A stretch of DNA of 64,000 nt from Sphagnum compactum (taxonomy: Eukaryota > Bryophyta > Sphagnopsida > Sphagnales): NCBI GenBank assembly GCA_965153455.1, contig OZ234494.1, positions 2,480,001 to 2,544,000 of the forward strand, in the 5' to 3' direction. The notes under the pieces were generated by a model. That model saw only the letters and a program-made list of their open reading frames with translations. It was not told the origin of the DNA and ran no database searches. Positions 36,036 to 49,085 of the stretch are shown here, piece after piece; position 1 is the first letter of the stretch, and every line of letters starts with the position of its first letter. The translations under genes were made by a program, and so were the position numbers.

Positions 36036-39000
36036 AAGTAAAAGATTCAAAGACCCTTTTTTTTACATGAATAAAAAAAATACAAAATTGTAGGCAATTC
36101 ACACATCTATTTGTGCAATTGAAACGCCCCTATGATATTACGTACATAACTCTTTATCAAATATAAACCACTAAATTAGATCCTTGCCTCAAAACCATAA
36201 CCCCAAAAAAGTTAAAATAAAATTTGGAATAAAGATTACTTATTACCTCCAAATTTAATGACATGGTATCATTGATATTAATATAGCTTGTGTTGTGGGC
36301 CCAAGTGTTACCATGTCCTCAACTGATTTTCCCTTCCAAAACCTAGTTTTTTGGAATTTATTTGAATTTTCAATGGCAAAAATCACTTAAAAATCAATAT
36401 GTCCCACATTTTGAATCTAAATTTACCAAATAAATTTCATTAAATCTTGATCATCAAGATTTTTCTAAAAACACCAAAGGCACATTCCAATTCTTTGAAA
36501 TTTTCACTTACAATTTATTTTAATTTCTAATGAAAATCATTCAATATTCAAAAACTTTTGCACTACAAGTCCAATGTCATGGAACCAAGCCAATGCACCC
36601 CTCTTCATCAAGAGCATTGCAAAAACACCAAGAACATGATCTTAAGCACCTTGGTTCAGTGGATCTCATAACTACAAACAAAACAAACTACCTTCCTTCA
36701 TACATAGATATGTAGGATGTTGGGTGCTATTTACAAGCCTAAAGGTTAACACATGTGTGCCACCATCCTAGCACCTATTAAGGAAGATTGTTTCTTCATT
36801 TTGTTAGGTTGAAATCTTGCAAATCATGGGTCCTTCGGCCATTTTCTTGGTACATTTAAAGAGCCCTTGATGAAATGGGTGTTCACCAAGGTGATTTTAT
36901 AATGTTTAAACATGTAACGCAAAAGTTATTCAATTTTGAATATTTTCATCGATGAAAATTCAATAAAAACTTTAAGGCTTGAAGGACATTGAGGATGTGT
37001 TTTTATATTGTTGGAAACCTTTTTTAATGAGCAAATGTGCACCAAGGTGATTTTTAAAAAATTAGGCCTTAGATGGGGTGGGAGATATTGAATTTTGATT
37101 TTTTTTTGGTCAAATTGGAAATGTGAATTTAACATGAAACATATGTACCAAATGATAACTCAAAGGTTTGAATGTTTGTGAAATCAAAAATTTGTTGGGA
37201 CAAAACATGAAAATGTACAACTAGAATTAAAATTAGAGAAGAAATGTGACAACTTAGGCCATCTCCAATGTCCGCATGAAATGTCCTTATAACAATATTT
37301 TCTAGGACCAACCATTGTTGCTCTTATGTATTTGTGGCACTTCACAATTGATGCATTATTTCAAAAGCCTAGCCAAGAATTATAAATTTCTCTTCTCAAT
37401 TTCATAATTTGTAGTAACATACAATGCCTACAATCAAATTGTTCATTTGTTTTTATTGATGTTGCTCACCTTGTGACATAACATTTATAATTCCATTCAC
37501 ACTTGGGCATATTGTTTCTATGACTATATATGGTTACTATTTTCAAAAAAGGATTTTTCCCCAAAGAGAACAACAACTTGTGTTTCATTTATGCACATAT
37601 TTTAGGATCCAATCATAAGGAATGGTTAGAAAAATTCAATGTTCTAAATAGGATCTACACACATTACAACAAGAATCAACGACCTAGTTGTGTGTAAAGG
37701 TCTACAAGATTCCTAGAAATGAAATGGGGTATTATCAAACATGAAGTTAATAAATTTGTTGGAGCTTTCAATATTGTGTAACCTTTATGCAAATCTATAA
37801 TGAATAGAGAGAACACCTTGTAGACGGCACTAAAATTGTATAAAACAAAACAACAATATAGAACTTGAGTTTCACATTTTCACATTGTTGATTGGTGTTG
37901 AAAGACATGCCATGTTGGGGTGATGTGCATGATGAACCCAAGAAAAAAATTGTGCCCATAAAAAGAAAAAAGAAAAAAAATTGTTGCCACCTTTCAAGTT
38001 GATGAAAGTGAAATAGAGGTAATGTATGTTGAATACATTATTGACGAAGGTAATTAAATACAATAAAAAATTTAGTGCATGAACAAATGTGTTGTTGGGG
38101 TTCAAACAAGGGTCACAATAAGCGTGGTTGTTACCACATTAAAGAAGGCTACAATTATGGAAGATTACAGTATGATGGTTTTTTTCACACAATGCTAAAA
38201 ATGTCATTACTGTCAAAGGAAGCTTGTGAATATTTCTAGCTCCACAGGACCAAGGAGCTTAAGAAAGTTGTGAGCTTGAATAAATGATGCTTTGAATGTT
38301 GCAACTTGCCCAATTGCAATGCTTCCATTAGCTTCAACTACCCAATCTGCAACTATTACAACACCATCATCAAACAACCCTACACAAGTAAAGGAAACAA
38401 TTGTTGAACATTAGATTCTAAATATTGCATAGTAGAACTTTGGAACATGTTAGTAGAGATTTGAGGTTATCAAAAAAATGTGATAGTTCAAATGCAATTT
38501 TGATGCAAGCTCAATGTTTATTAAAATGTGAAACTATTGTTTCCTTTCATAGATGATCAATGAAATCATTGTGTCCATCGAATTAATTGTCATGTTATAG
38601 GCTAACATTCTAATCACAATAGTACACTTATGAATCGCAAACAAAGCCATGGCACTACAAGCATGTCACCTTTGGATGAAATATGTATCTTACATACTAA
38701 CCACTACAAAAAGACCAAAAGAAAAGACTTCACTCCAAAAAAATCAGTTTCAAATGCAAATTGTCATACACAAGGTTTGCAACAAAATAATTTTGCATTA
38801 TTTGCTCATCATGAAGTGCTCTATCCTTTGGCTCATAAATGTCTGGTTGGGTCTTTACAAAACATATACCTTCTAGATAAGTAGGGTTTCTATCTGGGTC
38901 TTCCCCAACTTCAAACCTACTAGTTCAGTATTGAAGATGGATCCTTTGCTGAGGTTAGAAAAAGATAGAGAACCATATGTTTGCAAACTTCATGTGGCAG

Positions 39001-41489
39001 GTGAAAACCTCTTCCTTGAGTTAATGCTTTGCTCACACAAGCCCTTTATAGTATACATAAGGAGTTTGGTTTTACCCTAACAAGAAATTGGATATTTGGG
39101 AATGTTTGTGCCAAACAACATACGATTGGGTTATAATTTTAATCGCATAAATTACTTAACCTTTCATGAAATTGAAGATTTTTGAACAGTATTAACCATA
39201 AAACTCCAAACCCAAACAAGAGAGAAAAAAAAACAAGGGTTCCCATTGGCTTTGGTAGGAAGGGAAGGTAACTAAGGTGTAAAATGGGGTGTTGTGATGT
39301 TTGAGATAAAAAAAAAGGCCTGGGAATGGGCATGATGAGAATGGAATAGTGTTTAATTTGTTGATGTCATGTTTCTTCAGTGGAAGAGGAAAACTGGCTG
39401 AAAAATGAATGGAGCCCAACTCACCAAGTAAGTTAGAGTCTAAGCCCCTTTTTTCTGGGGGTGTCTTTGGCGTAACTATATCAAACCAAACTGGGAAACC
39501 TAAGATTATGCCATTGAAATAATCACCCTAAAAAAAATCCTCTCCACCCCCCCCTCTCTCCCCAAATTAGTATCAAGTGAGACATATAGTCTTTGTGGGT
39601 GATTCTGCACACTCCAATTGGATTCTCTCTCTCTAAATATTAGAGCCATAGGTTTCAACTTTCCCATGTCTTCCACACAATAAAGCACTCAAAGGTGAAG
39701 TAATTGGAGTGTACTTTATATGCATGAAAATTCCTCCATCAAAAGAGAAAAGATATTACGCCTACTCCTTAAGAGTGAAAGGGATCTTACACCCATGCAT
39801 GGGTCTATCATAACCTTTGTCTCATGCTTTAGGAGCTCATGGGCGGGGGACATTCCCAAAATGCTGGGCCAGACTCAACTATGGCCCCATGGATGAGGAA
39901 AGTGCCCACTGTGTGTGGGTTTGACCCTACACGGACGGACTCGCCCAGCCCAGCTATTGTTGTTGTTGCTCAAACAAAAGCACCCATGAAGGAAGGCAAG
40001 CAAGCTCCTCCAAGAACAATCATCATCATCTACCAAATATGTGCTGCAATGCTTTCTTTCTTGCAAACAGGGCTCAATGCACCAATGATTGTCCCATCAG
40101 TGGGGTTGTTCCTTCCTTGTGATAGAGTGACATGATACCTTGCCCCTTTACATCCTTTGCACCTCCAAATGCTGTGTGCCAATTCCCACATCCCTCACCT
40201 TTTCTCCCCCCAATTCCCGCATCCATAATAGATAATAACTCGTTAACCTAGCCATGGGGATGGACCAACCTCCCCTTTTCCCTTTCCATGAAGACCTAAT
40301 ATAAAATTTCTAGTATGCTTCGAGGGTACATACTTCTTATGCAAGACATGGGGCAATTAAAAAAAAAATGAACCGACCACTTCAGTAGGCCTTCTTTCAC
40401 TTCTCAAAATGCCAAGTCTCTTTCTTTTCCTTTTTATTCCCATTATACCCGGCGGGTATAATCAGGGTATCATGAGAAAAAGATTTATTTTTTGCCAGAT
40501 GGTTTATGCCTGATAACACCCTCACAGCAGGGCATTCCCAAAATAAGCTCCCCCAAATATTTTTTAAAAAGGGTAGGATATATATGTTAAAAAGTTGACT
40601 TTTTTCTAAAGTTAATAAGTAGACTGAACTTTATAATTAATTATTATTTAATTGTTCAACTCTATATTTAGATAGACCCCTATTTTAATTTGTCATTAAA
40701 CTTTAAATAATTTTTAGCATTGGAGAATGTGTAGTAGTGTGTACATGGAAGGGGACCGACCTGATTCAAAAAGCGGGTCCAGACGTTCTTGAATTTGAAA
40801 AAAATGTGATAAAACTGAAATAAAAAAGGTTCAAATTGGTATAATAAGTTTGGTATATTACCTCAGGTCCCTAGTCTCCCTATCCGGAGACTTGTGAGGG
40901 TGAAAAAGTCATAAATTTTATGGACCACTTAGGGTTTGGGGGACCAATATTTTTTGAGGTTTTATGCTTTTCCTTGCACTTGAGTGTTATTTGGGGTCAT
41001 TAAGGCAATCTTCTTAGCATTTATTACAAATTGAGAAACATGGGCCAAGCATTTGGACTATTCGCAATAACTTGTGCACTCTCTTCAATAACCTAGTCCA
41101 ACCTCTTGTAATCAACAAATTGGAACAAAATTTCTCTACAACTTGGCCTGAGTGGTGAGGAGTTGTGAAACTTTGAAAGTCACTTGCGATGACAAGCATT
41201 CTGCCAAGAGAAATGGGTGTAGTTTGTGAAGATGCTAAAATCTCCCAAAAGACACTTTTTTTATAAAAAAAACATCATCATCATGGACAAACCATTAGGG
41301 ATTCAATAGTCATTAATTAACAATATTATAGTTACAAGAGACACAACCCCAATCTCTTAGCTTAGCATTATACCCCTTTGCCTCCTCCTTCCCTAAACTA
41401 ACTTAAAGATCTTGTCATTCACATTTATTCAAATGTGAAATTTTGCATGGCATTTTGGAAGAGGTCTAAAGAAAGGGGAAGCATAAAAT
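36036..41489. other. Intergenic AT-rich DNA, no gene recognised
   Basis: About 5.4 kb without a supported gene. An ORF at 39839-40135 (+) has a less AT-rich composition but no domain I recognise. Homopolymer and CT-rich runs occur near 39540-39640. The rest is AT-rich with stops in all frames and is probably decayed transposon DNA. Confidence 0.45.
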
Positions 41490-42050
41490 ACAAGCATAAA
41501 TCAGGGATGTGGGATTTCATGTTTTTTGAAAGCAAACACATATTCTCTTGATGCCATCTCTCCAGTAATCACAACGACGAGTGAATATTGTGTTTCCAGT
41601 AAATGGTGTTCACATTTTGGTAGACGTAATCATTGCTGACATAATTCATACAAATTTTGTTTCGCGAGCCGCTTTTTTTTTGGGGAATAGTTGTGACGAT
41701 AACAACTCGACAAAGATTGTGACATATCACAACTGACACCCTAAGGATGATTTCATCCCTTTAATAGTAGAAATATTTGGATGTTTACACCAAAAGGCGA
41801 ACGATTTCCTTCATCGATGTGCCAATATGGCATGGTCAACGAAAGGCTTTTAAGGTCCTCTTTTTTTTATTATAAATTCATCTTATAGCAAAGGGTGTCG
41901 ATGGTTTTTTAGAGAATTCAAACCACCATTATTTTTTGTCACGCAGTTGTGGCAATAGGAAAACCTTTTCGAAACTTAAGGTCTTTCCAGGTTTTTTGCC
42001 CATCTTTTTGCACGACTTACTTCGTGCTATTGGTGATGGGTTTAGGTCCT
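41490..42050 (+). mobile_element. 3' end of a second copy of the same LINE family
   Basis: The + strand translation gives RRVNIVF and HILVDVIIAD (about 41577-41645), then DDFIPLIVEIFGCLHQKAND with FLHRCANMAWSTKGFKGPLF (about 41745-41860). These are equivalent to the endonuclease and C-terminal region of the - strand copy at 33530-34020. There are stops and frameshifts. No RT segment was found upstream, so this copy is 5'-truncated or its RT is beyond recognition. The orientation is opposite to the first copy. Confidence 0.72.
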
Positions 42051-42972
42051 AGGTTTTATGTTTCCTTTTCTTAAAACTCCCCATTGTGCATTTTGCATTT
42101 TCAAGTGTGGCCTTTTGTTTAAACTTCAATCGTTTCTTTGTTGTTCTCTAGTTCCTTTCCAAGTGTTATTTATTTATTATCTTTTCACCATGGTTAGCAC
42201 TTTTAATCAAACTTTAGTTCAATAGAAATTTTAAATAATTTTTATATGTTTTTGAAAAATCAACAACAATCATTTCCCAGATCAATAGTGTAAAATGCAT
42301 GAATACAAATGCATGACACACTAATGATACAACTATTCATTAAAATTGAAAATGGCATTTTATGTTATTTATAAAAGAAAATTGGGCTAATGTGACTAGC
42401 ACCCACAAATGCATTACCTCCTTTGAGGCCATTGCGGTTGGATGAACCCCAATTTAAAAACCCATAGCACATTTTTATAACCCTAAGTTATCATGGAAAA
42501 GTTAGATGGGGAAAAAACCTAAAGAAAAAAAATGTCCTGCAAATTGCCATCCATGCATGGTGATGCATTTATGGGTTTTAATTCACTCGATTGGAAAATT
42601 CTAGGGCAAACTTTCAATGTGCCTTGCAATGGCTAGTTTTGCACTGGCTACCAACTAATTTCACATTCCAACCTCAATTTTCATGTTAAGGAGCAAGTCC
42701 CCTTCCTAGGAAAATTATGCATAACAAACTAGCCTAGGCAAACCCTTCTAATACCAAAATTGCATTCACTATTGTGTTCACTATTGTATAGTTGTCCATG
42801 GAAAGAAGACATAAGACATGTATGTTTTATACATGAATTTGTGTGTTTTGTTCATGATCCCCTAAAAATACAATTGCCCCATAGGTTTAACTTAGGTAAT
42901 AATATATTCACACTTGGAGTTAACTCCATGTTAAGTCAATGTTTTGTAACATAATTTTATTCCTTTCATGAC
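42051..42972. other. AT-rich DNA between LINE and Gypsy relics
   Basis: No gene or clear repeat is seen. The part just after 42050 may be the 3' tail of the LINE copy. Confidence 0.4.
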
Positions 42973-44990
42973 TTATATTATAAGGCTCCTCCAATAATTG
43001 TATATGGAATTGTCTTTTAAATCAATCTTTTTTTCTTTTTTCGAAAGACCATTAGGACATGGATGCAATGATAAATAATCGAAAACATCAACATACTCCC
43101 CATTAAAAACCTCCCATACAAATAAAGCTGCATCTTTAAAAATCTTTATTGGGGCTTTACCTAATTTAATATTTAATATATTCAAATGATCTGCATTAAC
43201 ATGGTTTTTTCTAGGTTGAATTAAAATCGTGAACATAAATTCTTGTAATAATATGACCCATTGGGCTATGTGCCCACTTAATTGAAGTTTATTGATTAGA
43301 TATTTCAATGCATCATGGTTCACATGAAATAAAAATGGATAACCCAATAAATAATGTCTGACATAGTAATTCATCCCCAAGGATTCTATTTTTGTAGTGG
43401 TATAATTGATTTCTACTACCATTCATTGCCTACTTACAAAGTATATTGGATGGTCAAATGATTTATCATCCTTTTGACTTAACACACTACTAGTTACAAA
43501 GTTAGAAACATCCACATAAACTTGAAACTATTTTTTCCAATTTGGAGCAACCAATATCAATGTTCATGTAAGTCTTGGTGCAAATCTTTAATCCACACCA
43601 ATTTTTGATCTTTTCTTAACAAATTAGTTAATGGACCAACCAAAATTACATACTTGTGGATAAACCTCCGATAATAACCAACATGCCCCAAGAAGGCCCA
43701 CACATTTGTCATTGTTTATGATTGAGGTAAATTATAATATAATAACTTCAATCTTTCCAGGGTCCATTGAAATTCCATCTTGTAATACAATGTGACCCAA
43801 CAATTTCCCTATCAAGACCAAAAATTAGCATTTAGCTACATTCAAAGAAATCCCATATTGATTCCAATGATCAAAACAAAATTGTAATTTTTTTTCACGG
43901 TCTTTCAAGTTACTAAAAACACAAAAGTCATCTAAGAATATCTTCATGACTAATCAAAGATAATCTTTGAATGTGGTCATCATTACTTTTTGGAAAGTTG
44001 ATAGTGCATTGCATAATCCAAAAGGCATTCTTATATGAAGATGTGCCCAAATCTATGGTGAAGGTGGTTTTTGTTTGATCTTCAATTGTTATTGAAATTT
44101 GGTTATATCTTGAAAAGCCATCCAAATAGGAATAACATTCATGCCCAACTATGACATCTAATAAATTATTAGTAAATGGCAAAGGAAAATAATATTTCCT
44201 TGTTATTACATTCAACTTTCAAAAATCTTGGCATATTCATATTTTGCCATTCTTTTTGGGAACCATTAGAATGAGTGACACCCATTCACTATGGAGGATT
44301 TGATAGATAAATCCAACCTTTAAAAGTTTATCTAGTTCTTTTTTTACTAATAATGAATATTTTGGATTTAATCAATATTAACATTGTCGAATCAATATTG
44401 TGCCATCTTCCAATATGATGCAATGTTGACAAATATCAGGTGGCATTCCTTTAAGGTCATTATAATTCCATGCAAATGTAATTTTGTTCCTTTTAAAGAA
44501 GTCCAATTTTCTTCTTAACTCTTCCCATATAACAACCCTAATGATAATTTTAGCGGGTTGATGTTTTGTGGCCATGTTGATGGTTTTACAATGTTCTTTT
44601 TGTTTAAAATGAACCATCATATCACCTTCAGGTCTGTACCATTCAATTTCATCTGTGGATTCAAATGGTTCCCATTTGGATGCCTTATCAACTTGGAGGA
44701 CATTTCTAAAATTCATCCATTCTTAGATGACACCATCAAAATCTTTAGTGTTATCACAAATTAATTGATATTCTCCTAGTTGGTAGCACCTAATATACAT
44801 TCGGCCACTTCTAATTTGTTTGGGCCAAGCCATTGAATGAGGTTGATAAACTTGAGTAATAGGTGGGATGATGGAAGATGTGACATTTTCTAATTCTATT
44901 GTATCATCAACATCATATGTGAACTTGGATTCTTCCTCTTGGGTCTCCTTGTGATATTGGATTGGGTACATTTGTAATAGAATTTTGTTT
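42973..44990 (-). pseudogene. Ty3/Gypsy reverse transcriptase and RNase H relic
   Basis: On the - strand from 44971 down: a pre-RT segment (44716-44378; KITFAWNYNDLKGMPPDICQ, the usual VFAWSYxDMPG region); RT fingers and palm (44215-43928; KYYFPLPFTNNLLD, ECYSYLDGFSRYNQI, TKTTFTID); catalytic FLDDFCVF at 43939-43928; and RNase H (43422-42973; YTTTKIESLGMNYYVRHYLL, HDALKYLINKLQLSGHIAQW). Order and motifs are those of Gypsy pol. Several frames are used and stops intervene. No integrase follows on this strand below 42973. Confidence 0.88.
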
Positions 44991-45299
44991 TCATGTCATC
45001 CCAAAGTCAAGGTTCCTTTACACCCAATCAGTTTTTGCTTTGGTTTGATATAACCAAAATTTTCCCAACAATATTGGGTATGAAAAAGTTGAAGTTAGTA
45101 ACTTGAACACAATGTAATCAATCTTTTATTCAATAATTGCAATTATAGTGTGCACTGCTAAAAAACCCCCATGGGATTTATTTGACTTTGGTCAACCATT
45201 ATCAAAACAAGTGAAGTGGGTTTCAATTGGGTCAACCCTAACTCTTCCATAGTTTCTACACTCATTAAATTATAGCAATGACTAACACACCTTGTCAAT

Positions 45300-46130
45300 A
45301 AAGATACAACATTAAGAAATGTGTTACATACCATTGTATATGTGAAGGACTCTTATGTCATCATGTCTTGCAAGCTGAAATCCCAACTGTATTGGAAGGG
45401 TGTCATGTTGATGTTTGTGGCGAACATTTTATAGGTAATTCCATAGGTCGAAAAGCATTATTGGTGGCCCACCTTATTTACAAATGCATTTAATTGGGTA
45501 AAAAATTGTGATGCATGCCAACATGTGGGAAAACTTGAAATCAAGTTTAATGCCTTTGGTGTCAATATTAACTCAGGCACCATTTGAAAAATGGGGCATC
45601 GATTTTGTTGGACCCATTGCCCAAGCCTCAAAAAATGGACAAAAATGAGATATTTGAGGTGCCATAGGATATGTCACAAAATGAACTGAAGTTCAAGCTA
45701 GTAGAACGGATATTGCTAAAGTGGTCGCCTAACTTTTATATGAAAATACTATTACTTGATTTGGATGTCATTTGGAATTGGTGAGTGATCATGGAACACA
45801 CTTTTTCAATGCCTATTGAACGATTGACCAAAAAATATTTGATTAAACATCGAAAAATTATTCCTTATCATCTATAAGCAAAGGGTTAAACCAAAAAAAC
45901 AAATGGGTTACTATGTACAATTTTGACAAAAAATGTAATGGGAGTTGATTTTGATTGGGACATAAAATTGTTTGGTCATATCAGACCATTTATAAAATCA
46001 CGACTGATCATACACCATTTCAATTAGTTTATGGCCAAGAAGTAATATTACCAATAGAATTGGAGTTACTTTCCCTTTGAATTGCATTGAGTGAAAAATT
46101 GCTTTTGGATGACTCACTTATGGATTAGTA
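45300..46130 (+). pseudogene. Ty3/Gypsy integrase relic, 5' part (interrupted by a CACTA element)
   Basis: The + strand translation in shifting frames gives a His/Cys-type segment (CHVDVCGEHFIG, then CDACQHVGKL-like, about 45400-45535), the core WGIDFVGPIAQASKNG (about 45593-45640, first Asp at 45601), NTIT-like followed by LVSDHGTHFFNA (Asp at 45787), and YHL...AKG near 45865 with stops where the third acidic residue should be. Last is TPFQLVYGQEVILPIELELL (about 46013-46075). The match stops at about 46115 and resumes at about 48850, beyond the CACTA element. Confidence 0.85.
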
Positions 46131-48828
46131 CACTAATATAAATTTTGGGTTTTTCAACTAAAACTTGGTTGCATACGACACATGCAACTACAAATTTGTG
46201 TAATTGCTTAAAGCAAGTCACACATGACATTTAGTTGCATGTGACACTACGTATACAACATGTATATATGGTACTAATATACGTGTTCATTCATACATAC
46301 TAATCTTAATGTAGTTGCACCTTATGTGCAACTCTCCTTGCAACTACAGTGCAACTAATCAAAGTATGACACATGTTTAAAAATTGGATGGCTTACTTGT
46401 GGACACATGTCATTTTTAAATTATTTTTTTGTTTTCATAATAAAAAACAATTGTTGGATTAATATCAATCGTTAAATTTTTTACCATTATGATGATGACA
46501 AGTGGCACACCATGGAACATTCATTGACCATTTCACACGTGTCCATTTTTAAACACTAATTATATGGTGACATGTGACAATTAAGGCCCACCTTTTAAAA
46601 AAAATTTAAATATTAATTAATGAAAGCTAAATCGTCCAATTTAAGGTTAATAAGATGTTGACACATGGTGTTTAGGTAGGTAGGTAATTATTACACCCTA
46701 CTAGGTAGGTAGGTTTACTTAAGTATGTAAGTAGGTTGAAAGGTAGTTAGGCTTAAGCTATATAGGTAGGTTTGGAATAATTCTAGGCTTAACCATTTAA
46801 TTAAGGTTAGGTTTTTCTTTTCGCTCATCCCCAATGGCATTTGGTATTTGATAGCTATTGCACCTAGGTATATACTATCCAAAATTTGATTGGAAGCCAA
46901 AAGACAAGGGATAAAAATATTCCATTGCAAACCTCATGAACCAACACAGGTGCACATTAAATGCAACTACTATATTAGGGTAGACTGGCCTAGGGAGGGC
47001 TTCGTTATTTCTAGTTTCCAAACAAAAAGTCAAAGTCCTCCTCTTGGCGCATCTAACACACTAAAAATGGTCATAAATGGATTAGAAATGTGAAACTTAT
47101 GGCCCCCAAAATAAAGGGGTGAAGAACTATAAAAAAACAAACCAAAACACTACAAAGGCCGGTTTTTAAACACCCAAAAAATTCCTTGTATGTTGCTCTT
47201 TTGTTCTTAGAGTTGCAGGAATGTAGAACATAAGGTGGTGCTCCTATAACACTTTAAATTGTTTAAAATGAATAAGAAATAAAAAAATTATGAGGTTTGA
47301 AAATAGGAGGGGTCCAAAGAGAAGAAAAAAAAAAAAAAAAACATTTTGTAACTTGGAATGCTTATTTTTCTTCTTGTTAATTTTTCATTACTCCTTTTCC
47401 TTTGCACTTCAAAAATAATTGTAGGATATTTTTAGTAATTATGATTATTTATAATGAAATTATTATTTTAGTATTATTATCTAGCTTAAACCAGTAATTA
47501 GCTTAGGATGTTTAGGTCCTTGTAGGTTAATTAGTGTACCCTATTTACCATAAATATTTGAACATAAATAATAAAACATAAATATATTATACATATTGAA
47601 TATATATATTAATTATGATTTTTTTGTTTAATCAAATTTACATTTTTTGGAAATAATTCCAAATAAAATAAAATAAAATAAAATAAAAAATTATTCTTGC
47701 AATACATATTTAAATCATGGCTAGTTTAGCTTAATTTAATATAACATAATTTAGTTTAGCCATAATTAGTTTAGCCAAATTTTATTTAGCCATAATTAAT
47801 TTTAGCCTAATTTATTTTAACCATAAATATTTTACCATAATTAGTTTGGCCTAACTTAATTTAGCCATAGTTAGTTTAGCCTAATTGAATTTAGCCTTAA
47901 TTAGTTTAACCTAATTTAATTTAGTTATGGTTAATTTTAGCCTAATTTCATTTAGTCATAATTAGTTTTAGCCTAATTTAGTTTAACTTAATTTAATTTA
48001 GCCATTATTATTTTTAGCAAAATCTAATTTAACTTAATTTAGTTTAGCTTAACTTAATTTAACCATGGTTAGTTTTACCCTAATTTAATTTAATTTAATC
48101 TAATTTAACCATAATTAAATTATTTTAATTTAATTTAGCCGTAGTTAGTTTTAGACTAATTTAATTTAGTTTAACCTAATTTAATTTAGCCATGGTTAGT
48201 TTTATCCTAATTTAATTTAATTTAATTTAGCCATAATTAATATAGCCTAATTTAGTTTAACCATAAATATTTAAACCTAACTGAATTTATCTATAATTAA
48301 TTTGGCATAACTTAATTTAACCATAGTTAATTTAACATAATTCAATTTAGCTTAATTAATCTAGCTATAATTAGTTTAGCCTATTTTAATTTAGTTATAA
48401 TTAGTTTTAGCTTAATTTAATTTAGCTTAATTTTGTTTAGCCATGGTTAATTTAACCTAATTTAATTTAGTTTACTTTAGTTTAGCCATAATTAATTTAG
48501 CCTAGCTTAATTTTGTTTAGGTTAGTTTAACCATGGATAATATAATTTTTAAATTAATTTAAACATTTTTAGTTTATGTTAAAACTTAGTACTAAAGGTA
48601 CATAATACTATTATAATAGCCTATGTAAATATATTAAGTATAGTAATTTAAGTATGTATATGTTTAGGCCATGTTGTACACATTTAATTGCATGTTAGTT
48701 GTAGACATGACCACATGATCCAAAAATTATACAATACCAAATTTTTAATTGCAAACATGATCGAAATAGTTGCAAACGACAGCCAATTGCATAATGATTG
48801 GTTGCAAATGACAAGATTTCTAATAGTG
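46131..48828. mobile_element. Non-autonomous CACTA (En/Spm-type) DNA transposon
   Basis: The left end reads CACTAATATAAATTTTG (46131-46147). The reverse complement of the right end reads CACTATTAGAAATCTTG (48828-48812): 14 of 17 bases agree and both begin with CACTA. The flanking triplets are GTA (46128-46130) and ATA (48829-48831), a 3-bp target duplication with one transition. Subterminal repeats of the form GTTGCAWRYGACA occur at 46161 and 46233 on the left and at 48769 and 48801 on the right. Reverse copies (TGCAACTAC) occur at 46175-46185 and 46339-46347. It interrupts a Gypsy integrase whose two halves lie on either side. I see no transposase; the interior is mostly an AT-rich TTAGCC array. 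The element is about 2.7 kb, so it would need enzymes from elsewhere. Confidence 0.8.
47710..48550. repeat. Degenerate AT-rich array built on TTTAGCC/TTTAACC
   Basis: For about 840 bp, variants of TTTAATTTAGCC, CATAATTAG and TTTAGCCTAA recur with spacings of roughly 15 to 35 bp. The units are irregular, so this is an old or slippage-driven minisatellite rather than a clean array. It lies in the right half of the CACTA element. It is not the plant telomere repeat (TTTAGGG). Confidence 0.85.
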
Positions 48829-49085
48829 ATATGTACAATAAAAAAAAGGGGGGATAAAATTCATCGATATGCATTACAAAATATAGAAATGACTCAAGAT
48901 AATCAATTTCATAAAATTCTGGGCAAGTTGAAAATGTGATGGCTAGGCCCCTTTAGCGTTTTGACAACCTTTCCAAACGGGCCCATCCAATTAGCAACTC
49001 TTGATGGTGATACATTATCAACCCACATCAATGGTGAACGGCTTAAAATTTACTACACCTGGACCAAATATCTACACATTGTAGT
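48829..49085 (+). pseudogene. Ty3/Gypsy integrase relic, 3' part
   Basis: NQFHKILGKLKM, a stop, WLGPFSVLTTFPNGPIQLAT and GDTLSTHINGERLKIYY (about 48898-49062) are the C-terminal end of Gypsy integrase, the usual GKLxxRWxGPF...VNGxRLKxY region. This continues the piece that ends near 46115. Confidence 0.82.

Noticed and set aside
39839-40135. 98-codon ORF on the + strand
   Set aside because: There is no recognisable domain and no support from neighbours. It could be an open frame by chance or a transposon fragment.
47710-48550. Telomere-like repeat
   Set aside because: The unit is TTTAGCC/TTTAACC with irregular spacing, not TTTAGGG. It is internal to a transposon.
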